From the NCBI GenBank assembly GCA_903869825.1, contig CAIQAL010000031.1, positions 1 through 54,620 of the forward strand: a stretch of DNA of 54,620 nucleotides, written 5' to 3'. Below, piece after piece: positions 18,375 through 27,567 of this stretch; the first letter of the stretch is position 1; the number at the start of each line of letters is the position of its first letter. Both the position numbers and the translations under genes were made by a program. The DNA comes from an uncultured bacterium. Its GTDB lineage: Bacteria; Patescibacteriota; Minisyncoccia; Phycocordibacterales; UBA9973. The notes beneath the pieces were generated by a model, which worked only from the letters and a program-made list of their open reading frames with translations, ran no database searches and was not told where the DNA came from.

Positions 18375-18950
18375 ATGGAAAATCAAAAAAATAAAACACG
18401 AGTGCAGTCTTTCTGGGAACTTGTCCGGTTTGCACTAGTAGCTATTATTATCGTCATCCCTATTCGAATCTTTGTCGCTCAGCCGTTTATCGTCTCAGGT
18501 TCTTCAATGGTCCCGACATTTTCTGATGGACAATATCTGATTGTCGATGAGATATCTTACCTACTCGGAACACCAAAAAGAGATGATGTGATTGTATTTC
18601 GTAATCCCCAAAATACAAGCATCTTTTTCATAAAAAGAATTATCGGTCTCCCGGGAGAAACAGTTGATGTAAATAGTGAAAAAAATGAGGTCCTCATTAC
18701 TAACAAAGATCATCCAAATGGCTTCGAACTTGATCAATCATTCATTGTAAACAAGGGCGGGATAGACGGTCATTTGGAATTAGGAAAAGGCGAATATTTT
18801 GTAATGGGCGACAACCGTCCCGCCAGCTCCGACTCGAGATACTGGGGAGTCGTGCCAAGAAACCTAATCATAGGAAAAGTTTTCTTACGATTGTTTCCAA
18901 TTAATAAAATAGGTCTCTTGCCTGGTGGTTATACCCAAGCAGAAAAATAA
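18375..18950 (+). CDS. lepB: Type I signal peptidase
   Basis: 191 residues. One N-terminal membrane helix (about 14-36) precedes the catalytic Ser in SGSSMVPTF. The catalytic Lys is in FIKRIIGLPGE, and GDNRPASSDSRYWG is box E. It cleaves signal peptides of the secreted proteins seen in this window. TAAAAT at 18363-18368 ends 6 nt before the ATG, so the transcript is probably leaderless. hisS follows after 5 nt. Confidence 0.95.
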   Translation: MENQKNKTRVQSFWELVRFALVAIIIVIPIRIFVAQPFIVSGSSMVPTFSDGQYLIVDEISYLLGTPKRDDVIVFRNPQNTSIFFIKRIIGLPGETVDVNSEKNEVLITNKDHPNGFELDQSFIVNKGGIDGHLELGKGEYFVMGDNRPASSDSRYWGVVPRNLIIGKVFLRLFPINKIGLLPGGYTQAEK

Positions 18951-18955
18951 AAAAA

Positions 18956-20251
18956 ATGAAACCACAAAAACATGTTTCAAAAGAATTGCTGACCCCGAAA
19001 GGAATGCGTGACATAATGAACGAGGAATATTACAACTTCCAAGGTTTTTTTGAAAAAGCCCAGGAAATAGCTATCTATTATGGATTCAAACCAATTGAGA
19101 CTCCAATGCTCGAATATGAAAGAGTCTTCACTTCCGGAATCGGTTCCGGTACAGATATTATCGATAAAGAAATGTATACTTTAAAAACAAAGGGCGAAGA
19201 CGAACTCGCTCTTAGACCCGAACATACTGCATCTCTAATGCGAGCTTACGTTGAACACGGAATGCAAACAATGCCTCAGCCGGTTATGTACTATCAATAC
19301 GGGCCAACTTTCCGCCACGATAACCCCCAACGAGGACGTTACCGACAATTTTATCAATTTGATTTGGATTGTTTAGGCTCCGGAAAAAGCATAATGGATG
19401 CAATGGTCATAAAAGTCGGAATGAATATTCTTGAAGAAGCAGGAGCTCAAAATCTTTCAGTCAACATTAATTCTATTGGTGACAAAGAATGCCGCAACGG
19501 ATACTTACGAGAACTTACTAGCTACTACCGAAAACATATCAATAATCTTCCAGCAATTGACAGAGAGCGACTAAAGACTAATCCCCTTCGAATATTGGAT
19601 TCAAAAGATCTAAAAACAAAAGAGATAAATGAGCAAGCTCCCGATTCGGTCAGCTTCCTGTGTCCATCTTGCAAAAAACACTTTAAAGAAGTGTTGGAAT
19701 ATTTGGAAGAAATGAATATTCCATATACTTTAAACAAAAACTTGGTCCGAGGGCTTTCTTACTATACGCGAACTGTGTTTGAAATAATAGAAGAAGCGGG
19801 CGGAGAGGAAGGCACTCCTATTACTATTGCTGGTGGCGGACGTTATGATTATCTTGCCCGTCAAATTGGCAGCAAAAAAGATGTCCCGGCTGTTGGATTT
19901 TCAATTGGAGTGGATCGAATAATTGCTGCTCCGTGGTATAAAAAACTTACTCCAAGAATATTAAAAAAACCAAAAATCTATTTCGTTCAACTTGGCGCCG
20001 AAGCAAAACTGAAAAGCTTGAATGTTATTGAGATTCTTCGCAAGGCTCATATTCCGATCGCTCAATCACTTTCAAAAGATAGTTTGGGTTCTCAGCTTGC
20101 CAGTGCCGAAAAGTCTGGTATTCCTTATGTTCTCATTTTCGGGTTAAAAGAAGCCTTAAGCGATTCGGTCATTGTCCGAGATATGTCCAATCGTTCTCAA
20201 GACACAGTCAAATTGGGGAAACTGCTTGATTACTTAAAAGATTTAAAATAG
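18956..20251 (+). CDS. hisS: Histidyl-tRNA synthetase
   Basis: 431 residues. The class II core has motif 1 region FKPIETPMLEYERVF, motif 2 FRHDNPQRGRYRQFYQFD, His-binding LVRGLSYYTRTVFE and GGGRYDYLARQIG. The C-terminal anticodon-binding domain starts at about residue 340. It charges tRNA-His. It lies in the operon lepB-hisS-def-fmt. Confidence 0.96.
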   Translation: MKPQKHVSKELLTPKGMRDIMNEEYYNFQGFFEKAQEIAIYYGFKPIETPMLEYERVFTSGIGSGTDIIDKEMYTLKTKGEDELALRPEHTASLMRAYVEHGMQTMPQPVMYYQYGPTFRHDNPQRGRYRQFYQFDLDCLGSGKSIMDAMVIKVGMNILEEAGAQNLSVNINSIGDKECRNGYLRELTSYYRKHINNLPAIDRERLKTNPLRILDSKDLKTKEINEQAPDSVSFLCPSCKKHFKEVLEYLEEMNIPYTLNKNLVRGLSYYTRTVFEIIEEAGGEEGTPITIAGGGRYDYLARQIGSKKDVPAVGFSIGVDRIIAAPWYKKLTPRILKKPKIYFVQLGAEAKLKSLNVIEILRKAHIPIAQSLSKDSLGSQLASAEKSGIPYVLIFGLKEALSDSVIVRDMSNRSQDTVKLGKLLDYLKDLK

Positions 20252-20254
20252 AGT

Positions 20255-20794
20255 ATGGTAGTAAAAAAAATAGTTCAAAAAGAAAACAAGGTACTCCGAC
20301 AAATTGCTAAGGAAATTCCTGTTCGAGAGATTGCAACTCTTAAAACACAAAAAATTGTTAAAGAAATGTCTGCGGCCTTAAAAAGTCAGAGCGATGGAGT
20401 AGCAATTGCCGCTCCGCAGATAGGCTATCCCCTTTCTATTTTTGTCGTGTCTGGAAAAATTTTCCACGAAAAGTTTTTAAGAGGCGAAGACATGAGAAAA
20501 GTCCCAGAAAATGAAATTCTAAATGATTTGGTTTTTATTAATCCAAAAATTTCAAAGCTTTCACGTGAAAAGGATTGGGTTCCGGAAGGCTGTCTTTCTG
20601 TTCGATGGCTTTATGGCCAAACTCACCGGTCAAAAAAAGCTACAATCACAGCATACAATGAAACTGGCAAAAAATTTGTCAGAGGAGCAAGTGGTCTCCT
20701 AGCTCAAGTTTTCCAACATGAAACCGACCACCTAAAAGGCATTCTCTTTATTGATCACGCTAAAGAAATCAAGGAAGAAAAACTTAAGCAATAA
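20255..20794 (+). CDS. def: Peptide deformylase
   Basis: 179 residues. The three family motifs are present: GVAIAAPQIG (motif 1), EGCLSV (motif 2 with the metal Cys) and QHETDHLKG (motif 3 with metal His pair and catalytic Glu). It removes N-formyl groups from new proteins. It directly precedes fmt, the enzyme that adds the formyl group to initiator tRNA. Confidence 0.95.
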   Translation: MVVKKIVQKENKVLRQIAKEIPVREIATLKTQKIVKEMSAALKSQSDGVAIAAPQIGYPLSIFVVSGKIFHEKFLRGEDMRKVPENEILNDLVFINPKISKLSREKDWVPEGCLSVRWLYGQTHRSKKATITAYNETGKKFVRGASGLLAQVFQHETDHLKGILFIDHAKEIKEEKLKQ

Positions 20795-20804
20795 TTTTTT
20801 CAAC

Positions 20805-21695
20805 ATGAAAAAAAAGGATCTAAAATTTGTATTTTGGGGCACGCCGGATGTTGCAAGCGAGACTTTGGAAATATTGAAAGAAAACAAATATCTTCCGTCG
20901 CTTATTGTCACTTCACCGGACAGACCTCAAGGACGCAAAATGCTTGTCACTCCCTCGCCTGTAAAAATTTGGGCGGAGAAAAATAAAATTCTATACATCC
21001 AACCAGAAATTTTAAATAAAGAGGTATGGGATGTTTTGAGAACCCTTGGTGGGAGTGGAGACAACGGAAAGAGAAAATCTAGAGCACTAGATTTTTGTGG
21101 TGAACAAAATATTCCAGACCTATTTATTGTAGTTGCCTACGGGAAAATTTTGCCGGAAGAAATTCTAAATTTCCCCAAACTTGGTTCCGTTAATCTCCAC
21201 TATTCACTTCTTCCAAAATATCGTGGCGCTTCCCCAGTAGAATCGGCTATTTTGCACGGTGATGAAGAAACAGGTATAACTATTCAAAAAATGGAATTTA
21301 AAATGGATTCCGGTCCGATTATTGCCCAAGAAAAAGTAAAAATATTACCCAACGAAAAAGCTTCCGAATTACGAGCTCGTCTGATAAAAATTGGTGGAGA
21401 TTTGTTGGTAAAAGTTTTACCGGAATATATTGAAAAAAAAATTACTCCTATTGAACAGAATGAAACTTTTGCCACTCATTGCAAAAAAATAAAAAAAGAA
21501 GATGGGCTCCTTGATTTAAACGCTGATGGGATTATCAATTACAACAAATTCCGTGCATATTCCACATGGCCACGCACTTTTTTCTTCAAAGAAGGGAAAA
21601 GAATCATTATCACTGACGCAAAACTTGAAAATGGAGAATTTAAAATCCTTAAAATCATCCCCGAAGGAGGAAAAGATATTGATTACAAAGTCTAA
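20805..21695 (+). CDS. fmt: Methionyl-tRNA formyltransferase
   Basis: The N-terminal formyltransferase domain shows FVFWGTPDVASETL, VVAYGKILP, NLHYSLLPKYRGASPVESAI and the Asp in FKMDSGPII. The C-terminal domain is short. Residues about 80-105 (RTLGGSGDNGKRKSRALDF) look like an insertion relative to the family. The Met at 20805 is chosen over the track's 20751, since it lies just after the def stop and begins the conserved strand. Confidence 0.93.
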   Translation: MKKKDLKFVFWGTPDVASETLEILKENKYLPSLIVTSPDRPQGRKMLVTPSPVKIWAEKNKILYIQPEILNKEVWDVLRTLGGSGDNGKRKSRALDFCGEQNIPDLFIVVAYGKILPEEILNFPKLGSVNLHYSLLPKYRGASPVESAILHGDEETGITIQKMEFKMDSGPIIAQEKVKILPNEKASELRARLIKIGGDLLVKVLPEYIEKKITPIEQNETFATHCKKIKKEDGLLDLNADGIINYNKFRAYSTWPRTFFFKEGKRIIITDAKLENGEFKILKIIPEGGKDIDYKV

Positions 21696-22090
21696 TACTT
21701 CGAAGTAAAAGGATTCCTGTCGGTAAGCCCTTTCATCATTTTTTTTACACTCAAGGCACCCCGTTTGAATAGAGTTTGTCTGCGATCCTTGTTCTTATCA
21801 ATCTCTCTATAAATATTCTCTTTTACATCATCAATCGCTTCATATAAATCTTCTTTATCAACGCTTGAATAAAACTTCTTTCCTTTAATATTTACCGAGC
21901 AATCGGCCCTAAAAACTTCCCCCGCCTTATGGTGATTAGTTGTTTTCGCAATATTAAAGAGTACTTGTGCTTCTTCTCCACTCTCTTCTATTTGAAATAA
22001 TATTTTCCCTAAATTTGTAACCCTTTTTTCTATATATTCTTCTATCGCTCCTGTAATTTCTATATTCTTCGCTTGGATATTTATTTTCAT
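21692..22090 (-). CDS. Ribosome hibernation factor (HPF/RaiA family)
   Basis: 132 residues with the S30AE-type fold: MKINIQAKNIEITGAIEEYIEKR start, FRADCSVNIKG strand and DLYEAIDDVKENIYREIDK helix. It binds the decoding centre of idle 30S subunits. It has no long-HPF dimerisation domain but carries a basic tail. It is last in the GH130/cupin run and overlaps fmt by 4 nt in convergent orientation. Confidence 0.9.
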   Translation of the reverse strand: MKINIQAKNIEITGAIEEYIEKRVTNLGKILFQIEESGEEAQVLFNIAKTTNHHKAGEVFRADCSVNIKGKKFYSSVDKEDLYEAIDDVKENIYREIDKNKDRRQTLFKRGALSVKKMMKGLTDRNPFTSKY

Positions 22091-22117
22091 AACAAATATT
22101 GATACAACTAATTATTA

Positions 22118-24052
22118 TTAATATTTCATACCATGAACCAAAGCTTTTAAAATTATATCGAGCTCCATCGTAGCCACCCCGATCACGGTATCTGCTCCAC
22201 CATAATAAATATACAAAAGTTTGTCTTTTACAATCATACCGCATGGAAAGACCACGTTTTTCACAATTCCTTTTTTTTCATAATCATCACGTGGCTCAAA
22301 AATTGCATCAGTCGAGCGCGCAAGTACTATCGCTGGATCTTTCAAGTCCAAAAGTAACGCTCCTACTCGATAAGACGAATGACTGAGTGACACCCCGTGA
22401 TACAAAAGAAGCCACCCATATTTCGTTTTGATAGGCGGGGCGGTTATCCCCACTTTCGAGCTATCCCAAGAATTTGCCCGAGGTCCGATAATTCGAATAC
22501 ATTTTTTTACCGACTCGTTTTTAAAATTAAGAGTCTTAAAATAATCTCCGCAGATTTCATTTCCGACTCGATGCAAAATGAAATATCCATCTTTCAACTT
22601 CTCTGGGAAAAGACACGTGTCTTTGTCGTCAAACCCAGCCGGAGTAATCAAAAACGGTTTTTCCCAATTAAACTTATGAGCCAAAAAATCTTTTTCTCTG
22701 ATTGAAGAAATAGCAACCCGAGGTGGTCCAATACCGTCAAAAGCCGTATAACATACATAAATATTTTTTCCGATTTTTGTCAGTCTCGGGTCTTCGCACC
22801 CAGAATTTGCATTATCTATTTTTTTCTTTTCAAACTCTTCCCTCGGATTATACACTTGATCAGCCAAACGCTCTAAAATATCAGTCCCGTTTTTTGTCAT
22901 TGCATACCCAAAAGAAGAAGTATTATGTTCCGATAGAGCTCGATACAAAATGTGGATTTTCCCATTCAGAGAAATAGCTGCTGGATTAAAAACAGCTTTA
23001 GACTCCCAATTATGTTCCGGATTTGGAAGAAGAATCGGATTTTTGGAATTTCTTTTAAAAGACCATTTTTCTTTTAGACCGGGGTAAATAGTAGAAATCA
23101 GGTCCGTTAAATTAATGAAGGCTAAGCAAACAGTAGTGTCGGCTGCTCCGTAATATATTATCAGTCGGTCTTTTTCTAAAATTGCCCCACTTGGGAAGAC
23201 AACATTTGAAACATGCCCGGAAAGTTCATATGGTTCTTCGGGGGCAATAAGAGGGCCTTCCGTTCGGCCAATTATTTTTCTAGGATCATTTAGATCAAGT
23301 AATAATGCTTCAATCCCAAAAACTTTTTCTTCGTTATTGCCATTGGAAAAATAATTTTGAATATGGGAATAAATCAAGAGCCAACCATATTTTGTTTTGA
23401 TAGGATTAGCTCCGATTTCAATATGATCAAACTCGGAACGCCTTGGATCATCGATGATATGATCATCAATATTTTTACTCCACTTTTCCCAAAATGTTGG
23501 ACTCCACAATTCCTCAATTTTATCCACTTGCGCAATAACGGTTTTTGCCGGTGGTGAATCAGTGTGAGCCGAAAAAATAACAGTGATTTTACCATTTATT
23601 CGTTCCGGAAATAATGTCATTGCCTTTGCGTTAAAAGGAGTAATCAGGTGTTTTTCCTCAACTTTTTCCAAATTTTTTGAAAGAGCCACCGCAACTTTAA
23701 TTCCACCAGAACCGATTGGATTAGTTGAAATACCGGTATAAAAGATATAAAAAGTCCCTTCAAAAAAAGTAGCTCGAGGATCTTCACAGCCAAATTTGTC
23801 CCATTCAACACTAGGTACAATAAATTGAGCTCTACTTTTAAAATTCATTCCGTCAGTACTTTTTCCTATCCCGATAATAGAAATCTGATGAGGATCACGC
23901 AATGCGTCGTGTGCAGAAATCGCACGATATAAACCGTAAATTATTTTTCCTTTTCTTATTGGGCACAAATTAAAAGTTGCAAATTCTTCCCAATAATGAT
24001 CTCTGTTTGGAATTAAAAATGGATTATGTTCTGATCTTTTTACTACGTACAT
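22118..24052 (-). CDS. Tandem GH130 (mannoside phosphorylase-like) protein
   Basis: 644 residues made of two GH130 five-bladed propellers (about 1-325 and 330-644). Each repeats the blade motifs FNLCPI/FNPAAI...YRA, GCEDPR and YYGGAD/YYGAAD seen in beta-mannoside phosphorylases and related glycosidases. The family uses inorganic phosphate to split beta-mannosides or builds them in reverse. A fused double unit is uncommon. It lies 1 nt after the single-domain GH130 gene. Soluble, with no signal peptide, so a cytoplasmic role in oligomannan storage or turnover is the best guess. Confidence 0.85.
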   Translation of the reverse strand: MYVVKRSEHNPFLIPNRDHYWEEFATFNLCPIRKGKIIYGLYRAISAHDALRDPHQISIIGIGKSTDGMNFKSRAQFIVPSVEWDKFGCEDPRATFFEGTFYIFYTGISTNPIGSGGIKVAVALSKNLEKVEEKHLITPFNAKAMTLFPERINGKITVIFSAHTDSPPAKTVIAQVDKIEELWSPTFWEKWSKNIDDHIIDDPRRSEFDHIEIGANPIKTKYGWLLIYSHIQNYFSNGNNEEKVFGIEALLLDLNDPRKIIGRTEGPLIAPEEPYELSGHVSNVVFPSGAILEKDRLIIYYGAADTTVCLAFINLTDLISTIYPGLKEKWSFKRNSKNPILLPNPEHNWESKAVFNPAAISLNGKIHILYRALSEHNTSSFGYAMTKNGTDILERLADQVYNPREEFEKKKIDNANSGCEDPRLTKIGKNIYVCYTAFDGIGPPRVAISSIREKDFLAHKFNWEKPFLITPAGFDDKDTCLFPEKLKDGYFILHRVGNEICGDYFKTLNFKNESVKKCIRIIGPRANSWDSSKVGITAPPIKTKYGWLLLYHGVSLSHSSYRVGALLLDLKDPAIVLARSTDAIFEPRDDYEKKGIVKNVVFPCGMIVKDKLLYIYYGGADTVIGVATMELDIILKALVHGMKY

Positions 24053-24053
24053 A

Positions 24054-25229
24054 TTAATTTTTCTTTGTTCTTTTCTTTAACTTGGTAATACCACTCGACA
24101 TAAGTTCTTTTAGAAATAATTTTAAGTTTGCAGTAGCAACACAAGAAACCATGTCCGCTCCACCATAATAAATAAACAAATCTTCTCCTTTTACCACGGC
24201 TCCACAAGAATATACTATCCCAGATTTTAACCCTTCATTTTCATAAAATACCTCCGGTTCTAAAATTGGTTTTTTTGAACGATATAAAACCTTGGTAGGA
24301 TTTTTTAAATCAAGAATCATCGCCCAAAGTTTATAACGATACATCTCGTGTGGTTCCATGGCGTGATAAAACAGAAGCCAACCATATTTTGTTTTTATTG
24401 GAGCTCCCCCTACTCCCCGCATTCCTTTTTCGCGAACTTGCCACAAAGGATGATTTTGATGAATACTTTGTATGAATCTTGTTCCATCGAAATAATTCAT
24501 ATCGCTCACGTATTCAATCATTATTTCCGGAGAAAGATTATGCAAGATAGCATATTTACCATTAATTTTTTCAGGAAAGATTACCCAGTTTTTATGAACT
24601 TCTCCGGGTGGAGAAATCAATACCGGTTTCTTCCAATTCCACTTTTTATCAATAAAATCTTTTAAACTTATAGAAGTAAGTCCAATTCTCACTGAACCCC
24701 AGCCATCAAAAGCTGTATAGGTAACATAAAGCATATCATCAATCTTTGTTACTCGTGGATCTTCCGCTCCGCCATTCCCTCCTCCCCCCGAATTATAAAA
24801 AATTGGTTCAGTTCCTTTTGTGGGATAATTCTTGTGAATAAAAACAGGTTGAAAGGTTCGTCCGGAAATATTATAGCCATCCTTACTTCCACCATAACAT
24901 AAGGTAGACAAGTCGCTTGCGCTCACTGCCCGGTAAATTACGTGCACTTTTCCATTATGCTCAAAAGCGGTAGGATTAAAAGTTGCTTTTGCTTCCCAGT
25001 ATTTTCCACTTGCCGGATGAATAATTGGATTGCCGACAAAGCGTTTCAAAACTTTAATAGATTTTTTTGTAACTATCTTTCTTTTTTTTCTTGAAATAAT
25101 TTTCTTTTTGGAAAAAATCTTTTTTACTTTGGAAACTTTTTTAGAAATTACTTTGGTTTTTTTTACTGGTACTTTTTTGACCTTCACAACTTTCTTTTTT
25201 ATTTTTTTTGTTTTTTTAGACCCGGCCAT
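24054..25229 (-). CDS. GH130 protein with a long Lys-rich N-terminal tail
   Basis: A highly basic tail (about residues 1-62, repeats of KKVxKVKK) precedes one GH130 propeller with GNPIIHP, FNPTAFEHNGKVHVIYRA, GAEDPRVT and YYGGADMVS. The Met at 25229 is preferred to 25280, because 25229 overlaps the cupin stop only slightly. The tail resembles a histone-H1-like sequence and may bind nucleic acid, a polyanionic glycan or the membrane; this is inference. It sits in the operon nucleotidyltransferase-cupin-GH130-GH130. Confidence 0.83.
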   Translation of the reverse strand: MAGSKKTKKIKKKVVKVKKVPVKKTKVISKKVSKVKKIFSKKKIISRKKRKIVTKKSIKVLKRFVGNPIIHPASGKYWEAKATFNPTAFEHNGKVHVIYRAVSASDLSTLCYGGSKDGYNISGRTFQPVFIHKNYPTKGTEPIFYNSGGGGNGGAEDPRVTKIDDMLYVTYTAFDGWGSVRIGLTSISLKDFIDKKWNWKKPVLISPPGEVHKNWVIFPEKINGKYAILHNLSPEIMIEYVSDMNYFDGTRFIQSIHQNHPLWQVREKGMRGVGGAPIKTKYGWLLFYHAMEPHEMYRYKLWAMILDLKNPTKVLYRSKKPILEPEVFYENEGLKSGIVYSCGAVVKGEDLFIYYGGADMVSCVATANLKLFLKELMSSGITKLKKRTKKN

Positions 25230-25566
25230 ATTTATCTTCGTAGTGAATAATATCCTCTTCGTCAAAATCTCCAGTAGCAATCTCCAAAACTTGAATTCCG
25301 TCGGGTCCTGCTTTTAAACGATGTTTTTCTTCCACTGCTATCTCGTGCTCATCTCCTACTACTGTTTCTTTTTTTATGTCTCCAATTTCTACCATCCCAC
25401 TTCCAGAGATAACATGCCAAAACTCGGAACGGTGATCATGGCTTTGTAAGCTAAGAATCTCGTTCGGTTTTACGGTAATAATCTTAATAGTAGAAGATTC
25501 ATTTAAAGTAAACTGCCTGAAATTTCCCCAAGGACGCTCTATTTGAAAGACTTTAGATTTAAGCAT
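25216..25566 (-). CDS. Mannose-6-phosphate isomerase-type cupin
   Basis: 116 residues. RPWGNFRQF at the N-terminus and the cupin motif SLQSHDHRSEFWHVISGSG (metal-binding His/Glu) match the C-terminal domain of type II mannose-6-P isomerase/GDP-mannose pyrophosphorylase. Standing alone it may isomerise mannose-6-P to fructose-6-P or act as a partner. The mannose link fits the GH130 genes just downstream. Confidence 0.82.
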   Translation of the reverse strand: MLKSKVFQIERPWGNFRQFTLNESSTIKIITVKPNEILSLQSHDHRSEFWHVISGSGMVEIGDIKKETVVGDEHEIAVEEKHRLKAGPDGIQVLEIATGDFDEEDIIHYEDKYGRV

Positions 25567-25608
25567 ATACTAAAATAATTATACCTTAAAAAGGAGCACA
25601 CAACTAAT

Positions 25609-26118
25609 CTACTTTTTGTTTTTTTGGGCCTGTTTTACAAGCTCGGAAGAACTTCTGATTTTTCCACCTCGACCAACATTGAAAACTACTTCAATGCCGA
25701 GGCTCCTACACAATTCCTGTTCAGGATTCAAAGAAGAGGCTATTTTATTGGCATCTTTCTGATCACGATCTCCTCCTTTGGCAAAAATATCTGGTTTGAT
25801 TCTTTTTATTTCTTTTACGACACTCATCGCTTTAGGACCCTTCATATTTTTTTTATGCCCTGAAATTATAACCTCATCTACGCACCCAAGTGCTTCTATA
25901 ATCTCCTTACGTTCTTCTTCAGGCATAAAAAAATATCCTTTCTTTGAATATAGCCAATTATCATTATTTATTACCACTACCAACTTGCTCCCTAATTTCT
26001 TTGCTTCTTGCATATAGCGAATATGTCCGATATGAATAGGGTCAAATCCCCCGCTTATCATAACAATTTTTTCTTTTGTTTTCTTTTTTGTCTTTAGTGC
26101 CTGGTTGTTTTTTGGCAT
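25609..26118 (-). CDS. Cytidylyltransferase-family nucleotidyltransferase
   Basis: The nucleotide-binding loop with the HIGH-type motif is in ISGGFDPIHIGHIRYMQEA, and the C-terminal signature RSSSELV is present. Size and motifs match RfaE2/HldE C-terminal or TagD-like enzymes, which activate a sugar phosphate or polyol phosphate with CTP or ATP. The Met at 26118 is 8 nt after a TATTAT box, so the transcript is probably leaderless. It shares a short intergenic region with the CDF gene. Confidence 0.8.
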   Translation of the reverse strand: MPKNNQALKTKKKTKEKIVMISGGFDPIHIGHIRYMQEAKKLGSKLVVVINNDNWLYSKKGYFFMPEEERKEIIEALGCVDEVIISGHKKNMKGPKAMSVVKEIKRIKPDIFAKGGDRDQKDANKIASSLNPEQELCRSLGIEVVFNVGRGGKIRSSSELVKQAQKNKK

Positions 26119-26144
26119 ATATTGATATAATATCAACTATAATA

Positions 26145-27518
26145 ATGCAAAGCAATAATAAAAAAATAAAAGTGGCACAAAACTCTGTATTTTGGAGTTT
26201 GTTTTTGACTCTAATGAAAGGGGTGGTCGGAATAATAACAGGCAGCTTGGGGATTTTATCCGAAGCTGTACACTCTGCTCTTGATTTAGGAGCCGCTCTT
26301 TTAACTTTTTTTTCAGTCCGAATCTCTGACAAACCTGCCGACAAAAAACATCCTTATGGACATTCAAAGATAGAAAGCATTTCAGCTTTAGTGGAAACTG
26401 CCCTACTTTTTGCTACTTCAGGGTGGATTATCTTTGAAGCCATCAAAAGACTCTTTTTTGAAAAAGTAATAATAGAAATTACTTGGTATTCATTTGCGAT
26501 AATCATTATTGCAATCTTGGTAGACATTTCCCGTTCCAGAGCTTTGATGAAGGTCGCCAAAGAAACAAATAGTCAAGCACTTGAAGCGGACGCTCTGCAT
26601 TTTAGTTCAGATATTTGGAGTTCCGGAGCAGTTTTAATTGGTCTTATTTGTGCTTATATAAAAATTCCATTTGCCGACACTGTTGCTGCACTAGTAGTTG
26701 CTACTATTGTGCTCCGGGCAGGATATAAATTAAGTAAAAGAACATTCGATGTTTTGATTGACGCCGCTCCAGAAGGTCTTACTGAGATTGCAACGGAAGA
26801 AGCCAAAAAAGTTCCCGGGGTGCTCGGAATTGAAAAAATCCGAGTCCGTCCAGGGGGGACCACTTCCTTTATTGAAATCAGCGTAGAAATCAGCAGATTG
26901 ATATCTCTCCAAAAAGCAAAAGAGATAGGAAAAAATGTTGAGAAACAAATAAAAACAAAAATAAATGGATCCGATGTCACTGTCCATGTAGTCCCAGTAG
27001 CGCTTGATAATGAAACAGTGATTGAGCACATTCAAAACCTTGCCCATACCTATGGTACTTCAGTCCATGACATAGAAGTTCATTTAGTCGAAAACAAAAA
27101 ATATATAAACTTTGATTTGGAAGTAAAAGCGGACTCAACAATGACAGAGGCTCACGAAATTACGACCAATTTAGAAGAATTGATCAAAAGAGAATTTGGT
27201 AGTGAAATTGAAATAAATACTCATATTGAACCGCTAAGATCCGATGTTTTAAAAGGAGAAAAGGTAGACAAGAAAGAAGAGGAGAAAACAATTAGTGAGA
27301 TCATTGATATTTCCAGCAATTTTAAAAATATTTCTAACCCACACAATATTGAGATAAGGAAAGTGAAGGAAAAAATATTTATATCCCTCCACTCATATAT
27401 CGACGAAAATATGTTACTAGAGAGTGCACACGAAGAGGCCAGCGATTTGGAATATAAAATCAAGGAAAAAATCGCCAATGTGGCAAGAGTTGTTGTCCAT
27501 CTTGAGCCACGTGAATAA
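26145..27518 (+). CDS. Cation diffusion facilitator with extended cytoplasmic tail
   Basis: The six-helix transporter core (about 1-205) carries the metal-site pairs in SEAVHSALDLG and ALHFSSDIWSSG. A C-terminal region of about 250 residues follows in place of the usual 90. It reads as one standard CDF dimerisation domain (VPGVLGIEKIRVRPGG...) and two further copies of similar fold (about 295-370 and 385-457). It exports divalent metals such as Zn, Mn or Fe. Start at 26145 (MQSNNKK) sits just after a GATATAAT box; the track start would extend it into the divergent gene. Confidence 0.9.
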   Translation: MQSNNKKIKVAQNSVFWSLFLTLMKGVVGIITGSLGILSEAVHSALDLGAALLTFFSVRISDKPADKKHPYGHSKIESISALVETALLFATSGWIIFEAIKRLFFEKVIIEITWYSFAIIIIAILVDISRSRALMKVAKETNSQALEADALHFSSDIWSSGAVLIGLICAYIKIPFADTVAALVVATIVLRAGYKLSKRTFDVLIDAAPEGLTEIATEEAKKVPGVLGIEKIRVRPGGTTSFIEISVEISRLISLQKAKEIGKNVEKQIKTKINGSDVTVHVVPVALDNETVIEHIQNLAHTYGTSVHDIEVHLVENKKYINFDLEVKADSTMTEAHEITTNLEELIKREFGSEIEINTHIEPLRSDVLKGEKVDKKEEEKTISEIIDISSNFKNISNPHNIEIRKVKEKIFISLHSYIDENMLLESAHEEASDLEYKIKEKIANVARVVVHLEPRE

Positions 27519-27521
27519 AAT

Positions 27522-27549
27522 AAAAACCCGCAAGTTATTGCGGGTTTTT
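27522..27549. terminator. Bidirectional terminator
   Basis: AAAAACCCGCAA/TTGCGGGTTTTT, 12 bp, loop GTTA, with T-rich sequence on both sides. It serves the convergent CDF and surface-protein genes. Confidence 0.88.
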
Positions 27550-27567
27550 ATTTTTAATTTTAAATTT

